From positions 1 through 7,047 of the forward strand of contig PKWS01000413.1 in the NCBI GenBank assembly GCA_003132105.1: a DNA stretch of 7,047 nt. The letters run 5' to 3'. The notes under the pieces are model-generated. The model did no database searches, was not told the DNA's origin, and saw only the letters and a program-made list of their open reading frames with translations. A program made the translations under genes and the position numbers. Positions 1 to 5,800 of this stretch are shown here, piece after piece (the stretch's first letter is position 1; the number at the start of each line of letters is the position of its first letter). The stretch is from Desulfosporosinus sp. (GTDB lineage Bacteria; Bacillota; Desulfitobacteriia; Desulfitobacteriales; Desulfitobacteriaceae).

Positions 1-32
1 CATACTGACTTGTTATTTTTTGAATGTGCCTA

Positions 33-234
33 AGATAAGGGTAGGGAATATTCCCTACCCTTCCCCAACTTGCCGTAAGACTTCAGGTTTCTGACCCCGC
101 TCTCGCAGGTGGGCACCTAGTTCAAACTTTCCAACTTCCCTAGGAAAGGGCCTGTTGTACTAGCTTAACATTTAGTTCCCTTGTCACTAAATAGGATCAA
201 AACCATGATAATCTATACGCACAAGGCAGGTTCT
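33..234 (-). ncRNA. ssrS: 6S RNA (RNA polymerase-binding regulatory RNA)
   Basis: 6S RNA mimics an open promoter, sequesters housekeeping-sigma RNA polymerase in stationary phase and is released by templating short pRNAs. What is seen, on the minus strand: an interrupted closing stem formed by 216-230 with 63-77 (a few bulges and G-U pairs), continued by 194-204 with 86-98. A central unpaired region follows. An apical arm pairs 159-163 with 117-121, 154-157 with 131-134, and 143-148 with 135-140. A small hairpin, CCUGC-GAGA-GCGGG (96-109), lies on the 3' side of the bubble and competes with the inner closing stem, like the rearranging hairpin of Firmicutes 6S RNAs. The segment reading UAGGUGCCCACCU matches my memory of Firmicutes 6S RNAs. 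A strong -10 lies just upstream and a palindromic hairpin at the 3' end; total about 200 nt, as expected. There is no convincing reading frame here. Exact ends are inferred. The family call rests on folding by eye. Confidence 0.72.
37..62 (-). terminator. perfect 26-bp palindrome, probable 6S RNA terminator
   Basis: The block is a perfect inverted repeat: arms AAGGGTAGGG and CCCTACCCTT around a central AATATT. It lies directly 3' of the 6S closing stem on the minus strand. The following minus-strand bases read TTATCTT, a short degenerate U-rich stretch, so it is an acceptable but not classic intrinsic terminator. In the plus direction there is no T tract, so plus-strand use is less likely. 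Confidence 0.6.
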
Positions 235-240
235 ATTTGT

Positions 241-249
241 ATTATATCA
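241..249 (-). promoter_or_regulatory. extended -10 promoter of the 6S RNA
   Basis: On the minus strand this reads TGATATAAT, a consensus TGnTATAAT extended -10 element. No good -35 hexamer sits 16-18 bp upstream; that stretch is a run of seven T's after AGAGA, which may act as an A/T-rich contact. The predicted start is the A at 234 or G at 233, immediately before the 5' strand of the 6S closing stem. It lies about 40 bp downstream of the stop codon of the winged-helix gene, so the RNA can be transcribed independently. Confidence 0.65.
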
Positions 250-286
250 CCACAGTGCAAAAAAATCTCTAGCAATTGCTTGGAAA

Positions 287-775
287 TTATCGCTTTCGCA
301 TTTTGTCCTCAATCTCCGCTAAACGATCTTGAAGTAAAGCAATGGCCATTTCTTGATTACGCACACGCCGACGAAGATGATCGACAAGCTGCGTTAGCTC
401 TGAGACGTCTTCATTTATCGCTTCCAGAATTCCTCCAGGTTGAGGCTTTTCCTCGTCACTCGGACCCTCTAGGTTTTGTGCTTCGTTAAGTACTACTTCT
501 GAAGATTTCGCTTCACTCTCCTGAACAGGCAAAAGATATCGAAAACGTGCATGTCTTGAGTTGCGTCCCGGATGTACTTCAATCACTCCGACTTCCGCCA
601 AGGCCTGAATCGCACGTCTTAAGGTAACACTTGCCGCTCCTGTTTCCCGTTGAATATCTGAATATGCTAATTCAAAATCCTTACCCTGATATATACTAGA
701 AATATTTTCAAAAAATTTAACAAATTTTTGATGAGTTTTTTCCCTTAATCTCAATGTTAGTCCATCCTTCCACAT
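287..775 (-). CDS. winged-helix DNA-binding protein with C-terminal coiled coil
   Basis: Probable DNA-binding protein of unknown target, 162 aa from this ATG. Residues about 12-82 look like a winged helix: a helical lead-in (THQKFVKFFENISS), a turn and recognition helix (SDIQRETGAASVTLRRAIQAL), then a wing with basic residues (HPGRNSRHARFRYL). An acidic linker (about 85-125) is followed by a heptad-like helix (about 124-160, LTQLVDHLRRRV..LLQDRLAEI) that probably dimerises. The start is uncertain. The frame stays open upstream to a TAG at 884-886, passing through a hairpin element, and a GTG at 841 would add 22 residues that look like read-through of that element. The ATG at 775 has no clear ribosome site. 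A TTG at 754 is preceded by AAGGATGG at 7-nt spacing and would give 155 aa. The original N-terminus may have been replaced. No specific family recognised. Confidence 0.65.
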   Translation of the reverse strand: MWKDGLTLRLREKTHQKFVKFFENISSIYQGKDFELAYSDIQRETGAASVTLRRAIQALAEVGVIEVHPGRNSRHARFRYLLPVQESEAKSSEVVLNEAQNLEGPSDEEKPQPGGILEAINEDVSELTQLVDHLRRRVRNQEMAIALLQDRLAEIEDKMRKR

Positions 776-779
776 TATT

Positions 780-886
780 AGTTTAACCAAGTGCCAGAAG
801 AAGTCTCCCACTTCTATAAGTGGGAGCGTAGAGGCCCCCACTGAATCATCGAGCGAAGCGAGTTCGCTTAAACTTGAATAATCCTA
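780..886 (-). mobile_element. hairpin-bearing remnant resembling an IS200/IS605 (TnpB-type) end
   Basis: Two hairpins sit between panB and the winged-helix gene. One is a 9-bp perfect stem, CTCCCACTT/AAGTGGGAG (805-813 with 818-826, loop CTAT). The other is AGCGAA/TTCGCT (852-857 with 863-868). Subterminal CCCACTT-type stem-loops, with GC-rich hairpin sequence before them, are typical of IS200/IS605 right ends and of the 3' scaffold of TnpB-associated guide RNAs. No tnpB or tnpA coding sequence remains; panB occupies the place where tnpB would lie. It may be a decayed end or a small non-autonomous palindromic element. Alternatively it is simply a panB 3' hairpin. Identity rests on recalled resemblance. 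Confidence 0.4.
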
Positions 887-887
887 T

Positions 888-1733
888 TTAGCAGTTAATT
901 AATTTATTCCCATAAAGCTTTTCGATAACCTCATCTGATAAGGCAAAAGTATGTTCCTCTGCTGGAAATTGACTTGATTTGACCTCTTTATGATATGTCT
1001 GTATCGCTTGAACCGCTTTCTTCCCCAATAATGCATATTGTTTGACGAATTTAGGTTTAAATCGTTCAAATAGTCCCAATATATCGTGAAACACTAGAAC
1101 TTGCCCATCGCAATCAAGTCCCGCTCCAATCCCAATCGTAGGTATTGTGAGCTCAGTAGAAATCTGCCCTGCCACTTGCCTCGGTATTGCCTCAAGAACA
1201 AGTAAAAAGACGCCAGCTTGTTCTAATGCCTGACCATCTTTAGCTAACTGCTTGGCACTGTCTAAGTCTCGCCCCTGAACTTTAAATCCGCCAAGTTGAT
1301 TTGCTGTTTGGGGAGTTAGTCCAATATGTCCAACAACGGGAATTCCCGCTCGTGTAAGGGCTTGAACGATTGATACAACATTTGCACCCCCTTCAAGTTT
1401 TACTGCATCTGCCCCCCCTTCTTTGATGAGTCGACCAGCATTCATTAAGGCAAGGTCAAGTGAAGCGTAACTCATAAACGGCATATCAGCAATCATGAAT
1501 GTCTTTGTAGCTCCCCTACGGACCGCTTTGGTATGATGAAGCATTTCTTCCATCGTTACCGGTACCGTTGAATCATATCCTAGAACCACCATGCCCAAAG
1601 AATCTCCGACAAGGATCGTATCGATACCGGCTTCTTCGACCCACTGAGCTGAGGGATAATCATAGGCTGTTAACATACTAATTTTCTCACCGGCTTGTTT
1701 CATTTTTACAAAGTCAGGGATCATCTTTTTCAT
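888..1733 (-). CDS. panB: 3-methyl-2-oxobutanoate hydroxymethyltransferase (ketopantoate hydroxymethyltransferase)
   Basis: Cytoplasmic (beta/alpha)8 enzyme that transfers a hydroxymethyl group from 5,10-methylene-tetrahydrofolate to 2-oxoisovalerate, giving ketopantoate, the first committed step to pantothenate and CoA. At 281 aa it is slightly longer than the Escherichia coli enzyme. Family landmarks are visible: LTAYDYPSA (21-29), VGDSLGMV with metal ligand Asp44, IADMPFMSY with metal ligand Asp83, VKLEGG with Lys112/Glu114, GHIGLTPQ (135-142), the catalytic-type Glu181 in LEAIPRQVA, and GIGAGLDCDGQVLVFHD (201-217). The ATG has an excellent ribosome site, AAGGAGG, 6 nt upstream. panC and panD are not adjacent in this window. 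The gene is divergent from the DUF3792 membrane protein and followed by the hairpin remnant. Nothing looks broken. Confidence 0.97.
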   Translation of the reverse strand: MKKMIPDFVKMKQAGEKISMLTAYDYPSAQWVEEAGIDTILVGDSLGMVVLGYDSTVPVTMEEMLHHTKAVRRGATKTFMIADMPFMSYASLDLALMNAGRLIKEGGADAVKLEGGANVVSIVQALTRAGIPVVGHIGLTPQTANQLGGFKVQGRDLDSAKQLAKDGQALEQAGVFLLVLEAIPRQVAGQISTELTIPTIGIGAGLDCDGQVLVFHDILGLFERFKPKFVKQYALLGKKAVQAIQTYHKEVKSSQFPAEEHTFALSDEVIEKLYGNKLINC

Positions 1734-1766
1734 TGCAATTCCTCCTTGATTTTAATAAGTATTTGT

Positions 1767-1794
1767 ATTTTATATGTTGACTAGTCATACTCAA
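1767..1794 (-). promoter_or_regulatory. candidate panB promoter with a palindrome in the spacer
   Basis: Reading the minus strand, TTGAGT (1789-1794) and TAAAAT (1767-1772) are spaced by 16 bp, a plausible sigma-A promoter about 35-40 bp upstream of the panB start. The spacer contains the perfect 10-bp palindrome TGACTAGTCA (1778-1787), a possible operator or chance. On the plus strand a TTGACT (-35-like) overlaps this palindrome but lacks a convincing -10, so I do not call a promoter for the divergent gene. Confidence 0.45.
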
Positions 1795-1837
1795 TTAAAT
1801 TCTGGCATAGGTAGTTATCATCAAGGGAGGGATAACC

Positions 1838-2209
1838 ATGTCAAAATCCTTTCAGTTTAGTTTAATTCTAAAAGGTATTCTCTTAGCATCCATCTTGGCA
1901 ATGTTAATGTCACTTGTATTTGGCGCCTTACTCTCCTACACATCACTCCCTGAGTCTGAAATGTCGATCAGCATTATTTTTGGTACAAGTATCTTCGTCG
2001 CTGCCTTCATAACAGCTTACCAAGCGGGCACAAGGGGTTTGTACTATGGATTGGCTGTCGGCCTTGGATTTATCCTTCTGGTACTAATCCTATCTTCAAT
2101 CTTCTGGTCTGATACACCATCTTGGCTAAAAATGGGAGAAAAAACTATCCTTGCACTAGTTTCGGGTGGTATCGGCGGAATTATCGGAGTGCTTTTCCCT
2201 CAATCCTAA
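1838..2209 (+). CDS. TIGR04086 / DUF3792 family four-helix membrane protein
   Basis: Small integral membrane protein of 123 aa, function unknown. It shows a short polar N-terminus, then four hydrophobic segments at about 10-33, 43-63, 67-89 and 102-120, with charged or polar breaks at PESEM, YQAGTRG and DTPSWLKMGEK. The second-to-third segment junction (AAFITAYQAGTRGLYYGLAVGL) matches my memory of the DUF3792/TIGR04086 family, which is common in Firmicutes. The ATG is preceded by AAGGGAGG (1823-1830) at 7-nt spacing. The gene is monocistronic: divergent from panB, convergent with lgt, and ended by its own terminator. The family assignment is from recalled pattern; no catalytic residue is apparent, and no specific role can be given. 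Confidence 0.82.
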   Translation: MSKSFQFSLILKGILLASILAMLMSLVFGALLSYTSLPESEMSISIIFGTSIFVAAFITAYQAGTRGLYYGLAVGLGFILLVLILSSIFWSDTPSWLKMGEKTILALVSGGIGGIIGVLFPQS

Positions 2210-2277
2210 TTTTCTATTTTTCATTCTGGGGACTGAAGAGACACTTATTTATACCCTTCTGCAAGTCTAAATAGCAA

Positions 2278-2317
2278 AGCATGAGAACTCTCAATAGATT
2301 TCTTATGCTCCTTTTTT
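2278..2317 (+). terminator. intrinsic terminator between the DUF3792 gene and lgt
   Basis: AGCATGAGAA (2278-2287) pairs with TTCTTATGCT (2300-2309) as a 10-bp stem with one G-U pair and a 12-nt loop. It is followed after CC by six T's (2312-2317). The T tract ends exactly where the lgt stop codon begins. It terminates the plus-strand membrane-protein gene. On the minus strand the 3' flank (TTGCTATTT) is less U-rich, so any termination of lgt there would be weaker. Confidence 0.8.
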
Positions 2318-3103
2318 CTAAACTACTTCGTGTTGCCGATCTTTCCATATTCTCCAAACCAAGAGTAACAGAGCAATCCCTACAGCTACCATACTACTCC
2401 ATTGCGCCGCGGACCAGTTGAATAAAAATCGTGGGCTGTCCCCCCGAAGATTCTCCAAAAAGAATCTAGATAGATTGTATAATACCATGTACAACAAAAA
2501 GATCGCGCCAGACGGCCATTTTCTCAATTTCAAAATTACGAGAAGAGCAAAGATAATCACATCCACTTGCCCTTCCCAAACTTCCGCTGGCCACAGAGGT
2601 TGGTTCCCAAATGTGTCTCGAGCAATCGTGCCAAGAGGATAGAGAATTCCATAATCTCCTCCTGTCGGTCCTCCAAATGCGTCACCATTCATGAGATTTG
2701 CATCCCGTCCAATTGCCTGGGCTAGTATAAGCCCTGGAGCCGCTAAATCTGCTAATTCCCAAAAAGGCAACTTCTTTATCAAGACGTAAATTCCGCCAAC
2801 TAATAATGCCCCGACCACACCCCCTTGAATCGAAAGCCCCCCATGCCAGATGGCAATAATTTCGCCCGGATGCTGGCTATAAAATGCCCAATCAAAAAAG
2901 AACACCTGCCAGATACGAGCACCCAATAAACCTGAAATAAGTAAAATAGGGGCTAAATCCATGATTGGTTCCATATATTCAGTTCGCCCTTCAACCTTGG
3001 CAAAATAAAGTGTTATGCCTACTCCTACAATGAAGGCCAACGCGAATAGTGTCCCGTAGGCACGAATAGGAAAATTACCTATGTAAAACCAGTATTGATG
3101 CAT
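2318..3103 (-). CDS. lgt: prolipoprotein diacylglyceryl transferase
   Basis: Polytopic membrane enzyme that moves diacylglyceryl from phosphatidylglycerol to the lipobox cysteine of prolipoproteins, the first step of lipoprotein maturation. It has 261 aa and about seven hydrophobic segments. Family landmarks: N-terminal IRAYGTLFALAF (13-24), the essential-type His87 in WHGGLSIQGGVVGA (86-99), the signature block GRDANLMNGDAFG (132-144), PAEVWEG (172-178) where many homologues have PTQLYE, and RFFLENLRGD (213-222). The usual signature is GRxGNFxN-like; here position 3 is Asp and the next residues are AN, a divergent form. The start at 3103 is chosen because GGAGGG lies 6 nt upstream; an upstream in-frame GTG (3163) would add 20 unrelated hydrophilic residues. 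This may be a subfamily paralogue rather than the sole Lgt. Confidence 0.93.
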   Translation of the reverse strand: MHQYWFYIGNFPIRAYGTLFALAFIVGVGITLYFAKVEGRTEYMEPIMDLAPILLISGLLGARIWQVFFFDWAFYSQHPGEIIAIWHGGLSIQGGVVGALLVGGIYVLIKKLPFWELADLAAPGLILAQAIGRDANLMNGDAFGGPTGGDYGILYPLGTIARDTFGNQPLWPAEVWEGQVDVIIFALLVILKLRKWPSGAIFLLYMVLYNLSRFFLENLRGDSPRFLFNWSAAQWSSMVAVGIALLLLVWRIWKDRQHEVV

Positions 3104-3165
3104 GTTTTTCCCTCCTACGCTAGAATATCCATTTTTCTCAACTTCAAAACACCTATCTATCACTT

Positions 3166-3192
3166 AGAATATAACAACAGATCCGATGTCAA
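3166..3192 (-). promoter_or_regulatory. weak candidate lgt promoter overlapping the upstream terminator
   Basis: On the minus strand a perfect TTGACA (3187-3192) lies within the loop of the terminator hairpin, followed after 15 bp by TATTCT (3166-3171). The spacing is shorter than the 17-bp optimum and the -10 is imperfect, so this is tentative. It lies about 60 bp upstream of the lgt start and would let lgt be transcribed separately from the gene before it. Confidence 0.3.
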
Positions 3193-3207
3193 TCACCGGA
3201 TCTGTTG
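3166..3207 (-). terminator. hairpin terminator after the 66-aa membrane protein gene
   Basis: A perfect 11-bp inverted repeat, CAACAGATCCG (3175-3185) and CGGATCTGTTG (3197-3207), encloses an 11-nt loop. It begins 3 bp after the stop codon of the minus-strand small gene. The minus-strand sequence after the stem is TTATATTCT, a moderate U-rich tail. A probable intrinsic terminator separating that gene from lgt. Confidence 0.65.
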
Positions 3208-3210
3208 AGA

Positions 3211-3411
3211 TTATAAACTGTTTAGTTTCTTGAAGAAATGATCGTATTCATTGAGCTTCGGTATCGTTACCTCACGTTCTGTTTTACCAGTTGGTTTTTG
3301 AACTGTTTTAAAATAACTGGAATGCTTCTTCTTACCTGCTAATGAATCAGAATACAGTGTAACCAATAATACAGCAATTACAATTAATCCCAATACCCAT
3401 TGAAATAACAT
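3211..3411 (-). CDS. small single-pass membrane protein, unknown function
   Basis: A 66-aa protein with one N-terminal hydrophobic helix (about 4-20, FQWVLGLIVIAVLLVTL) followed by a basic hydrophilic tail with Lys-rich GKKKH (26-30) and a C-terminal YDHFFKKLNSL. The positive-inside pattern suggests the tail is cytoplasmic; there is no signal-peptidase-like site and no lipobox. Evidence that it is real: an ATG with GGAGGTG about 8 nt upstream, a good promoter just before it, and a hairpin terminator immediately after its stop. I do not recognise the family. It lies downstream of the FtsA-like gene on the same strand, but its own promoter means co-transcription is not required. Confidence 0.68.
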   Translation of the reverse strand: MLFQWVLGLIVIAVLLVTLYSDSLAGKKKHSSYFKTVQKPTGKTEREVTIPKLNEYDHFFKKLNSL

Positions 3412-3431
3412 TGACTAACACCTCCATTACT

Positions 3432-3459
3432 ATTTTATGACGTATAGCGTAATTGTCAA
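3432..3459 (-). promoter_or_regulatory. sigma-A-like promoter of the 66-aa membrane protein gene
   Basis: On the minus strand a perfect TTGACA (3454-3459) and TAAAAT (3432-3437) are separated by 16 bp. The -10 lies about 20 bp before the start codon, so the 5' leader is very short, just enough for the GGAGGTG ribosome site. Confidence 0.65.
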
Positions 3460-3470
3460 GTATTCCTTAT

Positions 3471-3490
3471 AACTTTTCAATTGAAAAGTT
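3471..3490 (-). repeat. perfect 20-bp AT-rich palindrome between the FtsA-like gene and the small gene
   Basis: The two halves, AACTTTTCAA and TTGAAAAGTT, are exact reverse complements. It starts 6 bp after the stop codon of the FtsA-like gene and ends 11 bp before the -35 of the next promoter. As RNA it would form only an A-U-rich 8-bp stem, and no U tract follows (TTATAAGG), so it is a poor terminator. Its position just upstream of a -35 also fits an operator or activator site. Role undecided. Confidence 0.55.
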
Positions 3491-3496
3491 CTTAAA

Positions 3497-5602
3497 TTAG
3501 TCGAAAGTCGCAGATATACGGTCACCCGGATGTAAAACCGTTGTAAATTCTGCAGGGGCACCATTGACACTAATTTTTAATGAAGCCCCTGGAACAACCT
3601 CATCAGGAAACTTGACATAAGGCAAAAGATCTGAAAAAATTGGCATTTTCTTATATCCCTCTACCCTCAGCTCCATTCCATCCATTATGGGTTGGTCTTC
3701 CAATACGGGTCTTCCATGAAACGAAATGATCGTTTCATGAGGAGGGTATTCTACAAGTATCCCATTGACACTGAAAGTTATAGGCTTTGGTTCTAGCCTC
3801 AGCTCACCTACCGTAATCTGACTTGTGCGAGCCTCTATTGAATCCCCTTCATGGATAATATGGCTACCGTCTACCCCACAACCATTGACTAATAGCTCAT
3901 GGGTTAAGTCGATGGTATGTACTACCCCATTGATACGGATGTCAATCTCTTCTTTTTTCTGCAGATTATAGCCTCTTTGTTGGCAAAGATTTTTCAGGTC
4001 ATCGTTCGGGACGTACGTTATTTTAGAGCCATCAAGAATTTTTTCTGTTTCAGAAGCCAATCGGTGATTCACAAAAAATTGGGGGGAATAAGCTTCTCGT
4101 TTTCCATTCCAGACAATCCATTTTACCTCTTCAGTTGGCAACACATCTTTGAAACACACCTGAGCATCAACACCTTGCTCTCCTGCGATGAAGACAATGT
4201 CATCCCCCGCTTTAAGTGCTTGGTCTAATTTGGCGGGTTTGCCATTGACCGATAATTGTGCCGCACTTCCTATAGTCCCCTTGATGACTCGCATTTCATT
4301 ATTACATTCAAAAGTCAATGCCGCTCCTGGCTTCCCAAAAAAAGAACGTGGCAGGATCCCAGCAGCAAGTAGCGCCTCTGCAACCGTCGCTAATTGTAAT
4401 TCAAAGATCGAAACGCTCGTACTGTTCACCGTCACATTGTAATACTGCAATCCATTTCCTTCGAGCGCGGCAATTCCAATTCCGATTGGGGTAATACTTT
4501 CCGGGCCCTTGATGCTTTTCTCTCCATAAATCTCCCCTAACCGTTCCCTGACTTGAATACCCACTCTATTCTGAGGAATTCCCAGGGTCTCAGCCAAAAG
4601 TTCTGAAAGCATGGGGGTTAAACTTCCTCCGCCAATAAGAATAACTGCTTGAGGAACGTCCTTATTGAGATTCAGAATCTCTCTTGAAATAGCCTCCGCT
4701 AACTTCTCGACCACAGATTGAATAACCTTTATAACTTCAGCTTTCTTTGCAACGACTTTGGCTCCGAGAAAATCTTTGAAATTTAATACTGATTTTATAT
4801 TTAATTCTCGTTTTACTTTTTCTCCTACCTTGAAATCCAGTAAATAATGCGCACAGATCTCCTCAGTGACTGCATCCCCGGCCATTGGGACCATCCCATA
4901 AGCAAAAAAAGAGCCATTCCGTGTCAAGGCAATATCCGCGGTTCCTGCCCCAATATCAACCAAAGCCAGATTAAGGCGCCTCATGTTCGTTGGAATAGCA
5001 GCCTGACCTGCAGCTATCGGTTCCAGCGTCAGACTGGTCATTTCAAGACCTACTCGACCTAATACGGCTACCAAACCATCAACGACAGTCCGAGGCAAGA
5101 AGGTTGCAATAACGGAAACCTTAGCCACCTTCCCCCGTTGCCCGATCAAACTGGAAATTTCCTCTCCCTCATTCCATCGGGCTATAGAGTTGTATCCTAC
5201 GCAGTGATAGCTTTGCGAATCATCGTCTTTTGACGATTTCAGCTGGCGAAGTGCTTGATGGACTGCTTCCATTTCAAGAGCTAATACATCTTCCCGTTCC
5301 CACCGCACCGGAAGTAGTTCCTTATGTTCCGCAACAGCCACTTCCGTTTTCAACGCCCGACCTGCTGCTGCCACGGCAACCTTTTTCAAGGGTACCTCGA
5401 GTTTTTTTTCAAGGATCTCTTTGACCTTTATAACGGCTCGAGCAACTTCATCAACATCGTGAACTTGTCCATCATACATGGCGCGCTGCCGATGTTCTGT
5501 TCGGGCGCTTGCCAGAATTTCATACCCTTGGTCTTTATTCTTAATCATCACAAGTCCCATAACCATACGAGTTCCAATATCCAACGCAAAAATAGGTTCC
5601 AC
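3497..5602 (-). CDS. FtsA/PilM-fold actin-like ATPase with C-terminal VNG-type repeats
   Basis: A 701-aa protein whose first ~385 residues have the actin/Hsp70 ATPase core: phosphate-1 loop ALDIGTR (6-12), phosphate-2 VDIGAGTADIAL (215-226), and adenosine motif VILIGGGSLTPML (320-332). The region between the first two motifs resembles the FtsA/PilM type with an inserted 1C subdomain. Canonical FtsA is about 420 aa and ends in an amphipathic membrane helix; this protein instead has about 310 more residues. These contain at least four short repeats of the pattern hydrophobic-x-[VI]NG...GD/GM-x-[IL] (about 450-470, 556-591, 610-647, 677-697), which look like small beta-rich, possibly beta-grasp, modules. 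It is therefore probably a cell-division or pilus/envelope scaffold relative, not the housekeeping FtsA, and ftsZ is not adjacent. Start: the GTG at 5602 has GAGAGGTG 6 nt upstream; a GTG at 5611 overlaps that site and is less likely. Confidence 0.82.
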   Translation of the reverse strand: MEPIFALDIGTRMVMGLVMIKNKDQGYEILASARTEHRQRAMYDGQVHDVDEVARAVIKVKEILEKKLEVPLKKVAVAAAGRALKTEVAVAEHKELLPVRWEREDVLALEMEAVHQALRQLKSSKDDDSQSYHCVGYNSIARWNEGEEISSLIGQRGKVAKVSVIATFLPRTVVDGLVAVLGRVGLEMTSLTLEPIAAGQAAIPTNMRRLNLALVDIGAGTADIALTRNGSFFAYGMVPMAGDAVTEEICAHYLLDFKVGEKVKRELNIKSVLNFKDFLGAKVVAKKAEVIKVIQSVVEKLAEAISREILNLNKDVPQAVILIGGGSLTPMLSELLAETLGIPQNRVGIQVRERLGEIYGEKSIKGPESITPIGIGIAALEGNGLQYYNVTVNSTSVSIFELQLATVAEALLAAGILPRSFFGKPGAALTFECNNEMRVIKGTIGSAAQLSVNGKPAKLDQALKAGDDIVFIAGEQGVDAQVCFKDVLPTEEVKWIVWNGKREAYSPQFFVNHRLASETEKILDGSKITYVPNDDLKNLCQQRGYNLQKKEEIDIRINGVVHTIDLTHELLVNGCGVDGSHIIHEGDSIEARTSQITVGELRLEPKPITFSVNGILVEYPPHETIISFHGRPVLEDQPIMDGMELRVEGYKKMPIFSDLLPYVKFPDEVVPGASLKISVNGAPAEFTTVLHPGDRISATFD

Positions 5603-5728
5603 TTGTTTCACCTCTCTTTGAGTAACTTCGACTCTTTAAGCTAAAATCCTTCTAGGAGTCAGTTTTTTGGCCCGTTCGCACACGTTCCATCGTAGATGTG
5701 GGGATGAACTCATGATGACGATGTGAAA

Positions 5729-5757
5729 TTGACCTATTAAATTAATTAAGGTATAAT
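5729..5757 (+). promoter_or_regulatory. strong sigma-A-like promoter of the toxin-antitoxin operon
   Basis: TTGACC (5729-5734), a 17-bp spacer and a perfect TATAAT (5752-5757) make a near-consensus promoter. Transcription should start near 5764, giving a leader of about 37 nt with GAAGGAG (5786-5792) before the antitoxin ATG. The spacer contains the palindromic TTAATTAA. A looser inverted repeat, CATCGT (5688-5693) with ACGATG (5718-5723), lies just upstream of the -35. Antitoxins of this kind normally repress their own promoter, so either could be an operator, but I cannot show it. Confidence 0.75.
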
Positions 5758-5800
5758 ATGAGTAGAATTATGATACATCTAATCTGAAGGAGTATAGAGT

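Noticed and set aside
181..489. Plus-strand 102-codon frame at the left edge
   Set aside because: It crosses the 6S RNA region and runs antisense to the winged-helix gene; it has no ribosome site and its composition is unlike a protein.
805..826. Intrinsic terminator for panB
   Set aside because: The stem is strong and in the right direction, but the following minus-strand bases (ACTTCTTCTGG) are not a U tract, and the flanking second hairpin fits a transposon end better.
2418..2642. Plus-strand frame antisense to lgt
   Set aside because: Antisense of a conserved membrane-protein gene, with no ribosome site or recognisable motif.
3497..5602. Canonical cell-division ftsA
   Set aside because: The length is far beyond FtsA, the C-terminal amphipathic helix is replaced by repeats, and there is no ftsZ or division cluster nearby, so I give no gene symbol.
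5630..5668. Plus-strand terminator: GACTC...GAGTC hairpin followed by AGTTTTTTGG
   Set aside because: The outer stem is 5 bp with an interrupted interior, and no plus-strand gene lies upstream for it to serve. It may be a leader hairpin of the FtsA-like gene or chance.
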